From assembly GCA_037042185.1 (NCBI GenBank), contig JAXQJY010000030.1, positions 2,480,001 through 2,544,000 on the forward strand: a stretch of 64,000 bases of DNA, read 5' to 3'. The notes beneath the pieces were generated by a model. It was given only the letters and a program-made list of their open reading frames with translations, did not search any database and was not told where the DNA came from. This DNA is from Sordariomycetes sp. S80-01Y (lineage: Eukaryota > Ascomycota > Sordariomycetes). The translations under genes were made by a program, and so were the position numbers. Shown here one piece after another: positions 1-10,700 of this stretch (its first letter is position 1; each line of letters begins with the position of its first letter).

Positions 1-31
1 CGCTGTCTGACTAAAAAGAGTGAGGACTCAC

Positions 32-1090
32 GGACGAGACACGGAAATGGACCCAACAGGGCTCTCGTCATCTGTATCCCTTTCTGCAATGTTCATCCTC
101 ATGTCTCTTTCACGCTTGCCTACATGGACCGCATCTACTGTCAACGCAAAACCTTTGTATCCAAGCGCCACAGCTTGCTCAACCTCCTTCTTCGTCGTCT
201 CAAGGTCTTTCATAGCATATATCTGCCAGTAAAGGGGTTGGCCCTCAGCTCGCGCGTCGGCCATCTCCTTCTGGCTGCAGCCCGCGTTGTTGCAAACCCA
301 CTGGAGAACACCATGTCGAGCAGCGGCTCGGGTTAGGAGGACCTCTCCTTGGCGATTCGCGAACTTTCCGCCGCCCGCCGGAGCAATGAAGAAGGGGGCG
401 GAAAAGGAATGTCCTAGGATGGAGGTTGACATATCGATTTGGCTTACGGGGATAAGAACCCGTGGTCTGAAGCGTATCGCTGCCCAGGACTTCTTGTTCC
501 ATCTGGTCGCAATCTCTGATTCTGCACCCGTCTTAAAGACTGCAGACTCAGGGATTAGCCAAAAGTATTTGAGTAGTATCACCAAGGACTTCCCACTCAC
601 AGGCAAAGTACTTTGCAGGAAGTACCTCTTGAGCGGCAATTTCTAAATCATCAAGATTGATGACCTTGCACAACCGGCGACGCGTAGCTGTTTGGATTTT
701 CAACTTTTCATCAGGTGAAGAGCTTCCATCAGCTGCTTCGAGACGAGGTACGGAGCCCATTTTTGGCCTAGTATCGAACGGGAGGTATCAGCATACAGTA
801 AGGTCCTAGTCTGGATGAGGCAGACTTACAGCTGAGCCTTGTACTTTTCCAAGATCTCTCTAGAGTGCACAGCATCAAAGGTATCAGTCGCATCGCCCCC
901 CGCCTGTTGTAAGATCACGGTCTGGCCTCCAGGATGTTCGTGCGCAAACTGTGTCACGTCGTAGACAACCTCATCTATGACTATCCAACAGCTCGACGTG
1001 CTAGCATGATTGGCCACGTCTTCTCTGATTCTGATTAGCTGACTTACTGGGTCCGGAGGTCTTTTCTTCTGGGTAGTACCTGGTGATCAT
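32..1090 (-). CDS. Cytochrome b5-FMN 2-hydroxyacid dehydrogenase (L-lactate dehydrogenase / cytochrome b2 type), 3' end off window
   Basis: This flavocytochrome would oxidise an L-2-hydroxyacid such as lactate to the 2-oxoacid and pass electrons through haem. Exons read on the minus strand: 1090-1080, 1024-830, 767-601 and 539-32, the last ending at a GTGAGT donor, so the rest lies left of the window. The start MITRED joins an 11-base first exon to the b5 domain through a GT...GCTAATCAG intron. The b5 haem motif is visible (HEHPGG and a second His in DAVHS). The FMN barrel begins with KYFAFFKTGAESE and continues with APFFIAPAGGG and GFALTVDA. It shares an 860-base promoter region with the carrier on the other strand. 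Substrate is inferred from the family; glycolate or another hydroxyacid is possible. No mitochondrial targeting sequence is seen, because the start is almost directly at the b5 domain. Confidence 0.88.
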
Positions 1091-1950
1091 TTTGGTGAGT
1101 GTGTTGCTGGGTGCACTCCTGACTTCGGGTTGCACTCTCACCGTCGCGTTTAATTTTACCTTGGCTTAACTCTGTCGTTGATGACCAGCATTTCAGCCAC
1201 ATAATGAACTCCATATGCGCTTAGAGAAGCCAGTGCAGCATTGGCTGACACGGTGCTCGGCAGCCCGTTGGGATTCCGTGTTCCCTGAATCTCGGATCAA
1301 GCACCGCGAACAAGGGGAGTTCCACATGCCACGGACCGAGCACTCATCCAAGCTAGACAATCGGAACCCATGTTGATATCTGCGGAGGCCGACTCGGTAT
1401 CGCGGGGTAATGACAACCCCAATGACCTGGTTGGACGCCTCTATTCAGGGGCGGATCCGTTGTCCTGGGCGCGGGTCTGGGCTGCAAGGAAGATCGATTG
1501 GAGTTCCGTTATCTGGGTATCCACGACAATCTCATCGTCACTTGGAGATACCGCGCTGAGGACGAGGCCTGTTCAAGATAGGCATAACATTTCTATTGAG
1601 GCAATGCATCGACTATCATTACAACCAGGTGAACAATCGCTTCCTTGTCGCCGCTAGCGACGCCGCAAAGCCACCAAGTTGCTCGTCTTATCACAACCAC
1701 CCAGCAGCACGGTGCAGGGTCTCAAGAGTATCTTCCTGGGGTACACTAGTACGATGCAGGTAGGGTAATGGTGAGGGTGTGCCGGTTCCGTTGTTGGATT
1801 GACTTATATAACGTCAAGTCATACCTCGACCGTCCTGCATTGAAGCCTCTGGTCAAGCTGAGCGCTGTTGCCACCGTATCTATCTTCAACAATTATTCTT
1901 ACAATCCCTCATTTCAAAAGATATTCTGCACGGGGGATCGCAGGCTGCTG
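1091..1950. promoter_or_regulatory. Divergent promoter region between hydroxyacid dehydrogenase and carrier
   Basis: This 860-base stretch separates two head-to-head start codons. No convincing gene is seen in it; the short frames lack family features. A TATATAA lies at 1805-1811, about 140 bases before the carrier start. A common control of both genes is inferred from the arrangement alone. Confidence 0.5.
1805..1811 (+). promoter_or_regulatory. TATA-like box of the Dal5-type carrier
   Basis: TATATAA stands 140 bases before the chosen ATG at 1951, a usual distance for a fungal core promoter with a short leader. Confidence 0.45.
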
Positions 1951-3814
1951 ATGATGACTTCAGAAAAAGATCATAAGGAGCTCGAGGTAACACAGCACCG
2001 CTCTACTCCTTTGTGAACAATACTAACTGTGTTCAGAAGTCACCATCTGTCGTCAATGGGACGGCGACTTCTATCGTCACAAAAGACAATGAAGTAATGA
2101 AGGACAAAGCCCTTGCACTTCTCGCAGAGAATGACGTCGACTTCGATCCGAAATCCCCTGAGGCCAGGGCAGTCCTCCGCAAGATAGACTGCCGCGTCAT
2201 GCCACTCTTGCTTGTGGTCTACATCCTCATGCTGGTAGATAAGAACAGCATTTCTTACGCCAACATCATGGGTATAAGGGACGAAGCCAATCTGTCTGCA
2301 AGCCAATTCTCGTGGCTAGGTTCAGTGGTGTAGTACGTCTGCAATGACCCGTCTGTCTACGCTGGACTAATAATGGCAGCTTCGGATACCTAGCTGGGGA
2401 GCTACCTGTCTCCTTCATGATGCAAAGAGTCCCTCTCGCAAAGTTTTTCTCGGTTATGGTAATGGTGTGGGGCTCCATTATGGTATTTCACGCTCCTTGC
2501 AAGAACTTTGGAAGTCTGATGGCGGTGAGATTCCTCCTCGGGGCTATTGAAGTTTGCGCAGCGCCACTTGTCATCTATATCCTCGGATCCTGGTATTCAA
2601 AGGAGGAGCAGGTATCCCGAGTCGCGCTGTGGTACACCAGCTCCGGATGGGGACACGTATTTGGCGGACTCTTTGCCTTTATCATCTATCAGGCACCTAC
2701 GTTTCGATGGCAGGCGCTGTTCCTCTTCGAAGGCGGCACCACGCTGCTGATCGGCGTCATCATGTGGTTCTTCCTGGCGGCTTCGCCTACCGACGCCTGG
2801 TGGCTGACGGACAGCGAAAAGCGCATTGCATTGGAAAGGTGCAGGGAAAACAAGACAGGGACTGAAGTCTGGAAGTTTAACAGGACCCAGCTCTTCGAGG
2901 CGTTCCGCGATCCTCGGTTCTACCTCATCTTCCTCTTTCTTGTTTCGACTGGACTCCCCAATGGTGGTCTCTCTGTTTTCGGTAGGTTCTTCGATCAAGT
3001 CAAGGATCATGGCTTAACATTGCTACAGGCCCATCTATTATTTCGGCTTTCGGGTTCTCTGCCGAGCAATCGACGCTCCTTACCATGGCCCCTGGTGCCG
3101 CCGCAGTGGCGGGTAGTTTGGTGGCTCTCGTCATCGCCAAGTACACCAACCGGACAATAGCAGGAATATTCTCACTGGTGCTCTCATGCATTGGAATCGT
3201 CATGATGTTCACTATCCCTGCCTCAAGTCCTGCAGCCCGATATGGAGGGTACATCCTCACATTGCAATGTAAGCGCCGCGGCCTCTTTGCCATAACCTCG
3301 GGCTTCTACTAATGCACGGCCGTTCAGTCCCCGTATCCGTCCTGTTCGTCATCACTTTCATGACAGCAGGGGTTGGTGGTTCGACAAAGAAGGTCGCGTT
3401 CGGCGTAGCATATCAATTAGGCTACACAATTGGCAACATCATCGGACCTCAGACCTACAGAGAATCCGACGCGCCAGATTACTATGTGAGTCTCTTTATA
3501 ACAGATCCTGGTAGGAAAAGTTCGCATGGACTCTGACATTTGTGGCTACAGATTGCCAAGTATACCATGTTGGCCTTCCTGCTCTTGTGTATCCTGATTC
3601 TGGGCTCCATTGGCACGCTCCACTGGTACTGGAATAGGAAGAGGGATCTACAGGACAAGCTTGACCGGGAGAGTAAGTTTAATACTGATTTTCTTACACG
3701 AGGAAGTACTAACATATTTGTCCCATAGACGGTGTTGTTCATGTTGCCATGGAGAACGAGGAGTTCTCGGATCTGACTGACTTTCAACTGCGGTCATTCA
3801 GGTATCCCATCTAG
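1951..3814 (+). CDS. MFS transporter, Dal5/anion:cation symporter type
   Basis: This is a plasma-membrane carrier of the family that takes up small organic anions (allantoate, nicotinate, pantothenate and the like). Exons: 1951-1986, 2037-2332, 2380-2981, 3029-3268, 3328-3485, 3552-3672, 3729-3814, giving 512 residues. Introns have clean branch sites (TACTAAC in the first and last). Family marks are the hydrophilic N-terminus, the first helix around VMPLLLVVYILMLVDKNSISYA, FGYLAGELP, the FLLGAIEV region and the long central loop WWLTDSEKRIALERCREN. A late loop has GVGGSTKKVAFGVAYQLGYTIGNIIGPQTY. About twelve membrane segments are present. It is divergent from the hydroxyacid dehydrogenase, so the cargo may be a hydroxyacid or related anion; that is inference. 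A second ATG follows directly at 1954. Confidence 0.9.
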
Positions 3815-4057
3815 AGGATCTGCTCGACTTTTCGAACGCCGGAGGATCGACGAAAATCCCCGTGGGAGATGTTCCGTCGCCTAGTAATTGAACGAACTCT
3901 CAGTATAGCCTGAACGCATGATGCTTATTCCATTGCCTGCATGTTCCCCTTATAGGGTGATGATCGACGGCTCTCCCCCGCAATGTCTGTCATGTCACCA
4001 TCCGTGATTCAGAGTCGACCCGAGGAAACGCGAACTTGATTTCAACCATGGTGATTC

Positions 4058-4074
4058 CGCCAGATCTTCTGGCG
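4058..4074. promoter_or_regulatory. Inverted repeat, candidate regulator site
   Basis: CGCCAGATCTTCTGGCG is a perfect 7-3-7 palindrome about 400 bases before the pectate lyase start. It could bind a dimeric regulator; it is a single copy, so the call is tentative. Confidence 0.25.
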
Positions 4075-4399
4075 CTTTTGGGAGTTGTATTAATTTGAAA
4101 GTGGTGGCATCGGTAGGTGGCCGTCACTGTAGCGCTGACTTAGGAAAGCACATCATCGCTCCTCAATTATGTGACCATCGCTCCCACGTAGACTTATTCT
4201 AGCCGGTGACGTGAATTTTGAGTCGAGCTCGGCATAATGAGTAAACAGCTCGTAGAGCTGTGAGTTAGTTCGATTGATGGAAGATCTCGGACGCCTCGGT
4301 AAGTGGCGCTTCGAAACAAGGCGATGAAACCTGGAGATCCGGACGTGCAGCTCCGTTGCATTTACAGGAAACCCGAATTGGCGCTGCAGAGAAATTGTG

Positions 4400-4406
4400 T
4401 ATAAAG
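4400..4406 (+). promoter_or_regulatory. TATA box of pectate lyase
   Basis: TATAAAG lies 77 bases before the ATG at 4477. Confidence 0.55.
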
Positions 4407-4476
4407 CATGCCAGGGACGGCCAAGCGTTCGGCATTAAACATGGTACATTGACCACTGGATTCTGAGCTATCTTTC

Positions 4477-5470
4477 ATGATGAAGTTTACCACTGCCGCC
4501 GCTGCCCTTGTGGCTAACTCTGCCCGCCTCGTAGCTGCAGCTTGCGACGATGTAGCTGACGGCTTCGCCTCTCTCAACGGCGGAACAACTGGTGGTCTCG
4601 GTGGTACCGAGGTAGTGGTGAACAACCTCGAAGACCTTCAGACTTACGCCGCTGCAGAGGGCCCTCACATTATCAAGGTTGAGGGCACCATCACTGTTGA
4701 GCCTGAGGGCGAAGAGCTTGAGGTGTCCTCAGATACGACCATCATTGGCATCGGGGACTCAGCTCACATTGAGAACGGTGGCTTCGGCGTCCACGGTGTT
4801 TCCAATGTCATCATTCGCAACCTGAGAATCAGTGAGCTCTACTGTTTTCCTTGAATACACACCTTTCACTGACTCTGCCTTAGCCAACCCAGGTGACCCG
4901 GATGAAAGTGACCACGATTGTATCCAAGCTGACGGCTCGACCAATATCTGGATCGACCACTGTCTGTTCGACGACCCAAGCGGTGACGGTCTCGTCGATC
5001 TTCGCGAAGATACCACTTACTGGACCGTGTCCAACACCATTTTCCGCAACCACGACAAGACCTTCGGTATCGGGTGGACTGACAACGTGGTCGTTGAGGG
5101 CACCATTCATCACAGCTGGTTCGACGGAACGAACCAGCGTAACCCGTCTGCCGACAACATGCTGCACGCGCATTTGTACAACAACTACCTTTCTGGCGTG
5201 ACATCCTATGGCCACTACGTCAGAGGCAGCACCAATGCGAGAATCGAGAATGTTTACTTCGTCGACACTCAGGACCCTATCACCGTGGACGAGGGTGGCA
5301 TATTAGCTAGCACTGGTATCATCGTGGAAGGAGACTCCGGGGAGCCCGCGGCCGATCAGGGTGAGGCCTTCTTGCCGAGTGACTTTTACGAGTACACGCT
5401 CGACGCGACTGAGGACGTGCCGAGCATCGTTCAGGGGAGCGCTGGGCCGCGAGCCGACATCTGCAGCTGA
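4477..5470 (+). CDS. Secreted pectate lyase, polysaccharide lyase family 1
   Basis: This enzyme cleaves pectate by beta-elimination outside the cell and so attacks plant cell walls. Two exons, 4477-4831 and 4884-5470, give 313 residues, the normal size. The first 21 residues form a signal peptide ending near LVAAA before CDD. The right-handed beta-helix (Pec_lyase_C) follows with VIIRNLRITNPGDPDESDHD, where the acidic residues fit calcium binding. Next come WIDHCLFDD, then FGIGWTDN and HHSWFDGTNQRNPSADN with the NQRNP arginine region expected at the active site. The splice restores RITNPG across the intron. A pectin lyase specificity cannot be excluded, but the acidic calcium site favours pectate. 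The start is a double ATG (4477, 4480) just downstream of a TATA box. Confidence 0.92.
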
Positions 5471-5563
5471 GCGGCCAAGGTACATTGAGTTCACTGCAGT
5501 ATATAAGAGGAAGAGCATTGAATATTGACATGTTTCTTTTTGTTACTATGCCCCTATCCTGAT

Positions 5564-7400
5564 CTAAGCGGTAGGCGTAGCGGTAGGAATACACGAGCAC
5601 GCAGAGCTGACCCTCGAGACGACGTTCGTGGGGCAAGCATCCTGAGCATACGAAGGGATAAGCTCCTCGTCCGAGGTCCACCCGTCGAGCCATTCGCCAC
5701 AGAACTCCTGGCTCTCCTCGAGACGGCCCTTGATGCTGTTGGCGCGCATGGCGCGGAGGCAGTTGTCGGCGTTGCAAGTCTTCTTGGCGCACTTCTCCTT
5801 CTTGGTCATCTTGACGAGGTAACCGCCGCGCTCGATGGTGTTGATGAAGATGTAGCCGGACTTGAACATGGCGTAGCTGGACCAGGAGCCGGAGAACGCG
5901 ATGATGCCGCCGCCGGGCAGGTCGTCGTCCTCGGGGTAGATGTCGAAGAAAGCGATCTCGCAGACGTCGTCACCGGATGGGTTCTCGGGGACGCTGGAGA
6001 TGTCGTAGACGCGCATGCCGGCGCCGTAGTTGGACTGGAAGATGAGGTCGCCGACGACGTACTGGTTGTGGTCGATACCGGTCACGCTGGCCTTGTAGAT
6101 ACCAGTGTTCTTGGGGTTCTCAAGGTCGCGGATGTCCCAAATGTAGGTGACAGGGTAGCCGTCGAGGGCAGGGTCGACGACATCGTACTCGTCGTACTCG
6201 TCGTCCATGAAGATCCATTCTTGCCACTCAAGGTCGTTGACCCAGCCCTGGTGAGTGTAAGAGGCACCCTCGTATGAAGTGCGGGATATGATGGTGGAGT
6301 TGGCCTTGTTGGTGACATCGTAGCTGCTCTTGTTAGTAATGAGATGACAGACTGAGCAGATACACTTACATGGTGAGGGTGTCCTCGTTGTAGCCGTAGC
6401 AGATGTCACGGCCTTGGTACCTCTCATCGGGTCCCTTGTAGATGAGGCACTGAGCATCGTGAACGTAGCCGTCATCTCCGTTGCAGCCGAGGAACTCGGG
6501 GTTGGAGGGATCCTCCAGACTGAAGAAGACAAGACCACCCATGCACTCCTGATCGCGGGGTGCAGCACCAACAGCGACACCGTAGTTAGCCTCCTCGTTG
6601 ACGATGACGTTGTGACTACGGCCGAGGGGCAGGCTCTGGTTGAAGTGACCAGTGATGTCCTTGTGCTGGTCGAAGAGGACGGGAGCATCGGCCGGCTTGA
6701 TGTCGAGCAGCTTCTTCATGTCAAAGATCTGCACACCGTTGCCCTCAAGCTCGGAGCCGATGACCATGTAGTGCTTGTAGGAGCGGATCTCGGTCCAGTA
6801 GGCACGGTCAGCGACGGGAGCGAACTTGGGGAGGAAACCCAGTTGCAGCATGCGGCCCTCGGGCAGAATCTCAATCAAGGCACAACCATCGTACATGCCG
6901 CTGACGACGAACTCACGACCAGACTCAGGGTCGGTCCATCCCCACGAGGAGCTACCGCTCTTACCGCGGTAGTCAGTGTTGGGAGAGCCGAGGGTGGCGT
7001 GGTTGATGAAGTCGTAAAGGTCGATGTTCTTGCACTTGAAGGTCTGAAGAGGGTCTCCGGGTACGGCCTCGGCGATGCCGTTCTCGCACTTCGTGTAGTT
7101 GAGACGGGGCCACTTGGTGGAATCCATGAGGCCCGCGCGCTCCTCTTCTTGCCAGTGAGCCTGTGATGGTTAATTAGTCTTCGTCAGTTGCATATGGACG
7201 CTCAAACATACGATCTTGCGGTCCATGAGGCTCTGGTGAACGACGCCGGAGTCGTAGAGCTCTGTGGAATGTCAGTCATTGCCCTCGAGGTCAGTCACAG
7301 GATGCAACTCACCAGCAGCACGGAACTCGTCCTTGGGGAGCTCGCGGCCGAATGCGGGAGCAGCCGCCATAGCGGCGCCAGCCAGAGTAGAGAAACGCAT
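5564..7400 (-). CDS. Secreted LVIVD-repeat (choice-of-anchor B-like) beta-propeller protein
   Basis: This is a 562-residue secreted protein of a family common in filamentous fungi and poorly understood; some databases call it 'regulatory P domain-containing'. Exons on the minus strand: 7400-7313, 7261-7212, 7160-6370, 6323-5564. A signal peptide covers about residues 1-18 (MRFSTLAGAAMAAAPAFG). Several LVIVD-like blades are visible: YMVIGSELEGNGVQIFDM, VHDAQCLIYKGPDERY, YVVGDLIFQSNYGAGMRVYD and GYIFINTIERGGYLVKM. The C-terminus is cysteine-rich (EKCAKKTCNADNCLRA and a final CSC), suggesting disulfides. A stretch of Asp and Tyr (DDEYDEYD) precedes VVDPALDGYP. It is convergent with the pectate lyase, with only 93 bases between stop codons. 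Enzymatic function is unknown. Confidence 0.85.
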
Positions 7401-7445
7401 CTTGGGAGTCTGTCAAGAAACACAAGTGTCGAGCGGGATGGCAGT

Positions 7446-7564
7446 CAAGCATTCCTCCCCTCGCAAGAGGAGCGCCGTCGCAGCATATTTATCCGTGGAC
7501 CTTGTCGGTCAAGGCCGCGGACCCTTTGCGCTTGACAAGCATTCCTCTCCTGGAGAGGAAGCTC
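7446..7564. repeat. Duplicated hairpin-forming motif flanking a TATA box
   Basis: A motif starting CAAGCATTCCTC occurs at 7446-7474 and again at 7536-7564, both in the same direction. Each copy contains its own inverted repeat (CTCC..GGAG; in copy 2 TTCCTCTCC/GGAGAGGAA). They lie 46-164 bases before the start of the LVIVD gene. The minus-strand TATA-like ATAAATA (7486-7492) sits between them. A pair of regulator-binding sites is the simplest reading, inferred only. Confidence 0.4.
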
Positions 7565-9244
7565 GATGTGACCTTGGCATGCAGGCGGACAGGCTCGAGT
7601 TCCAATTGCTTGGTACAAACCGAGGACTGGATGTAGAGCGAGGGCAAAGGTTGGCTGGGAGATTAATGTCCAGACCGAACTGCCCCGCGACCACGCGAGC
7701 CGGGGCTAGCTGGAAGAGGAAGGCGAGCAGATGATCTTTGTTAGTGGTTGGCTGCGATATCACGACTGCTTTCGTACCAAGAGAGACAAGTGATTGACTT
7801 GCTAGCTGCGCAAGCGAACGTTGGTCTGTTACACGGTCCGGGGATGCGATGATCCGCCAGCAAACACCCGTTTCGCGTCGCCTCCGAGACAAACACGGCA
7901 CCATTTTGGAGGTATGGATATCGCAGAACCCCATCGCCTCGCCTTGCCAAGGAGGCTCGGCGCTAGATAAGCAGAAGTTCCCCGTCCGGCACCCACGCGC
8001 TTCGGGTCTAAGAATTAAGCCAAATGTCAAGCTTATCGCTCATGCTTAAGGGGCGGCGACCAATCGCGAGCGCGTCCATTCATTGACCCTCCTGCGGGTG
8101 ATGGCAATAGTTCCTGCGTAAGCAGCTTCGCACCGTCGCAAGTGGCTCGTCCAAGCTCGGGGTTGCTTCCATGCATGTTCCTTGGGCCGGTGGAAGCCTG
8201 CGGTGAGGGGGAAATGGCCATCTTTTTGGGGTCGCAGAGGCTTGGAAGACGGATGAGGCGCGAATATGGTTCTTGGAGGCTCGAGAATCGTTCCGTTATT
8301 GCCGATCGAGAGATGGATTGACGAGGGTGACCGCCGCAACCTGTGGCGTGGCGCGGCTTATCCTTCAACTAAGGTACTCTTTAGTTAGGTAACCTTACGT
8401 AGAATTCTATAATAGGTATATGCCATTTACTTATAGCTAAGACTATTATCAATAAACCGTTACCGTCTCGATATTACCACTAACACCTCGTTGTTACGAC
8501 CCGACTTGCGACTCACACGTGATTAATGCCCCAGAGCTTTCCTGGGATCAATGAATCCGATGCAGAGCAGAACGATGTCCCAGCACATCGTTCCACGACA
8601 CTCTCTACTCCTACTAGTATGTAGGACCTCCGGATCACCCACTACCATCAGAGACAACTCAGCTATCAACACAATTACCAATGCTTATTTGGTGTACCCA
8701 CCGGTTCCATATCATTAGCGCTCGGCTGTGACGACTGCCCCATCTCGCACTTGTGACCCAACGTACTACGAACAAACCGACCCTCTGATCTACCTACCCT
8801 GTAGTTGGCCAGGCCCGAACGTCACACTTCTACGGTGAGAGCATTGGATTGCTCATCACGGAGCCAGCTGATCAGACTGCTAGTCGTGAGATTCTCCTGT
8901 CTGCGACGATCCTGCTATGTGGTTACGAACTCTTCGCGTGTCCGAGCACCGATAAGGGATGAGGTAGTGGTTGTGCGTCCGCTCTTACGCAGTCAGCACT
9001 GACATACTTTGTGTGAGTCTTTGAGCTGCCTTAACACAGCAGCATGACACATTTCTTCAATCTCCTTGCAATTTAAGCTCTGGGAAGCACTGCAAGCCAA
9101 TGAGAGTCGCTTGGGGTTTCACACACAGGAGAGGCTATCCAAGCTCCATGATGAGATCGCAAGTGACTGCAACCTAAGGGACTTTTTCTGCGATTAGAAG
9201 ACTTGAATCGACAGTCTAGCCTTACACAGCCCTTCTGCAAATCG
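7565..9244. other. Intergenic, no gene recognised
   Basis: The open frames here overlap on both strands and show no domain or splice pattern. The stretch around 8380-8470 is AT-rich and may be old repeat material. The right end borders a decayed P450. Confidence 0.4.
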
Positions 9245-10700
9245 CCATAGGAAGCTCGCCAGGCACAAGTTCAATGCCTTTTCATCCTGTAGCTCCTATT
9301 CTGAGCCAGGCAATGTCAGCTCATGCCGATGAATCAATGTAGCTACCAGTACACCTTGTCCAAAGTAGGTGATGTTGCGATCAACGCGATCACGGCTCCC
9401 AGTTCTGAGAGGGCTAAAGGATGCTCGGGCACCTTAGTTGTCGCCTTCTAGTCATCTTTCCAGTCGATATTCCTTGAGGCGTGGGAACAGCTGAGAATTG
9501 CGGTGGGCCGTGTAAGCAGAGACACCTACGGTAGTGCTGCATGAGGTTCATTGACTGTCGATCAAAGCTCCTTCTGTTGACGTCTTACGGTTGAGTCCCG
9601 TGGAGATGGGCGGGAACGTTCTCATAGACTCATCCAATCCAGCCCTCCAATAGGGCAATTTGTTCACTTGCTCCCACAATCAAGTACCTTCCGCATCCGA
9701 AACTACTTGGTCTAACTTTCCTCGTAGGCGTCCCATAACCTGAGGAGTGCGTTTGAGGCAATACACGACATGTGTCGAGGCGATCGCTGTCGTATCCGAT
9801 TGAGCATCAACTCTCCCCGCCAACTCAGCCAGTGAACATAACATAAAGTTTAAGTTGAGGGGCAACTTATGGAGGATGGTTACTTCGGATCCAATCTCCC
9901 CAATGTCGAGGCTTCGCTCCTTCTCGTCCTTGTCTTCGACGATGTAGCCAAACATGTCATCTAGGCCTCGGACTTCCTTACGACGCTTGATGCGTTGATG
10001 AACAAGTGCTTTGATGAGTTCGCTGAATTGGCTAGCTTGATCTAGCTGCAGCCGGAAGGCGCTCGACGAACGTGGGAAGATTCCCTGCGAAGCGTGATAA
10101 TGCGATATTGACTACGCAGTTCTTGAGGCTGTACGATATCCTGCGTGGAGACATTCGACGTAACGGATCGTCATCTCTTTGCCAAAGGGGCTTGGAAAGG
10201 TGATTCGGTCACGTCCGCGATCGAGGCAACCTAGTTGGCTGCTCAAGGGTATGTCGCCGATTGCGTCGAACTGTGGACAAATTTGTACACATTCCTATGT
10301 GGACAGCGACTTCGACTCTGGATTCTAACGAGGCAGCTTCGTCACAGATCTGATCGGACTTGCGAACGAGCTTCACAATCTTATCTGTGACTTTGTGGTC
10401 CCCGGTCTCGAGCTTGCACGTGGAAAATGCATGGGACGTATAGCGGCGTTCAGGTGTGCGACTGTGTTCACTGGCCATCAGAATATAGAGCTCTCCTCTG
10501 TTGTCGGTAGTTGAGTGGCCTTCAATGTCTCGAATGGCATTCAGATATGAGAACGAGAGGGAGTTCGGCCCAGTTCGATCAACGGAATGCTGTTAATGGA
10601 GCGAGTGGGGGTTCTTGGATCGCAACGCATTGGTTACTTCGTACATGAAGCCTAGATTGGTAATGCCGCCCAGGGAATTTTGGCTTGGAAATAGTCGTAA
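9245..10700 (-). pseudogene. Decayed cytochrome P450
   Basis: Read on the minus strand this is a P450 in pieces. In order: GPNSLSFSYLNAIRDIEG near 10560-10500 and HSRTPERRYTSHAFS near 10460. A helix G-H stretch with HQRIKRRK..DDMFGYIVEDKD lies near 9990-9930. The I-helix SDTTAIASTHVVYCL is near 9810, and EQVNKLPYWRAGLDESMR, carrying ExxR, near 9670-9620. RTFPPISTGLNRK follows, then VSAYTAHRNSQLFP near 9520 and a haem-loop remnant FSPLRTGSRDRVDRN near 9410-9370. The C-terminus ends near 9245. In-frame stops interrupt the last 130 codons, including two where a tryptophan is expected (ERW, EW), as G-to-A change would give. The haem cysteine position reads Arg. It is a fungal class II P450 that can no longer make protein; what it once oxidised is unknown. 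Confidence 0.8.

Larger units (their letters stand above)
3815..4476. other. Intergenic, upstream of pectate lyase
   Basis: No gene is seen. It holds a perfect inverted repeat at 4058-4074 (7-base arms CGCCAGA/TCTGGCG around TCT) and a TATA box at 4400-4406. Confidence 0.5.

Noticed and set aside
4058-4074. Palindrome considered as a transcription terminator of the carrier
   Set aside because: Fungal RNA polymerase II does not use such hairpins, and it is closer in logic to the next promoter.
5525-7166. Long plus-strand frames of 250 codons opposite the LVIVD gene
   Set aside because: They are antisense shadows of the GC-biased third codon positions of the real gene.
7509-8030. 173-codon minus frame upstream of the LVIVD gene
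   Set aside because: It crosses the promoter repeats and shows no domain.
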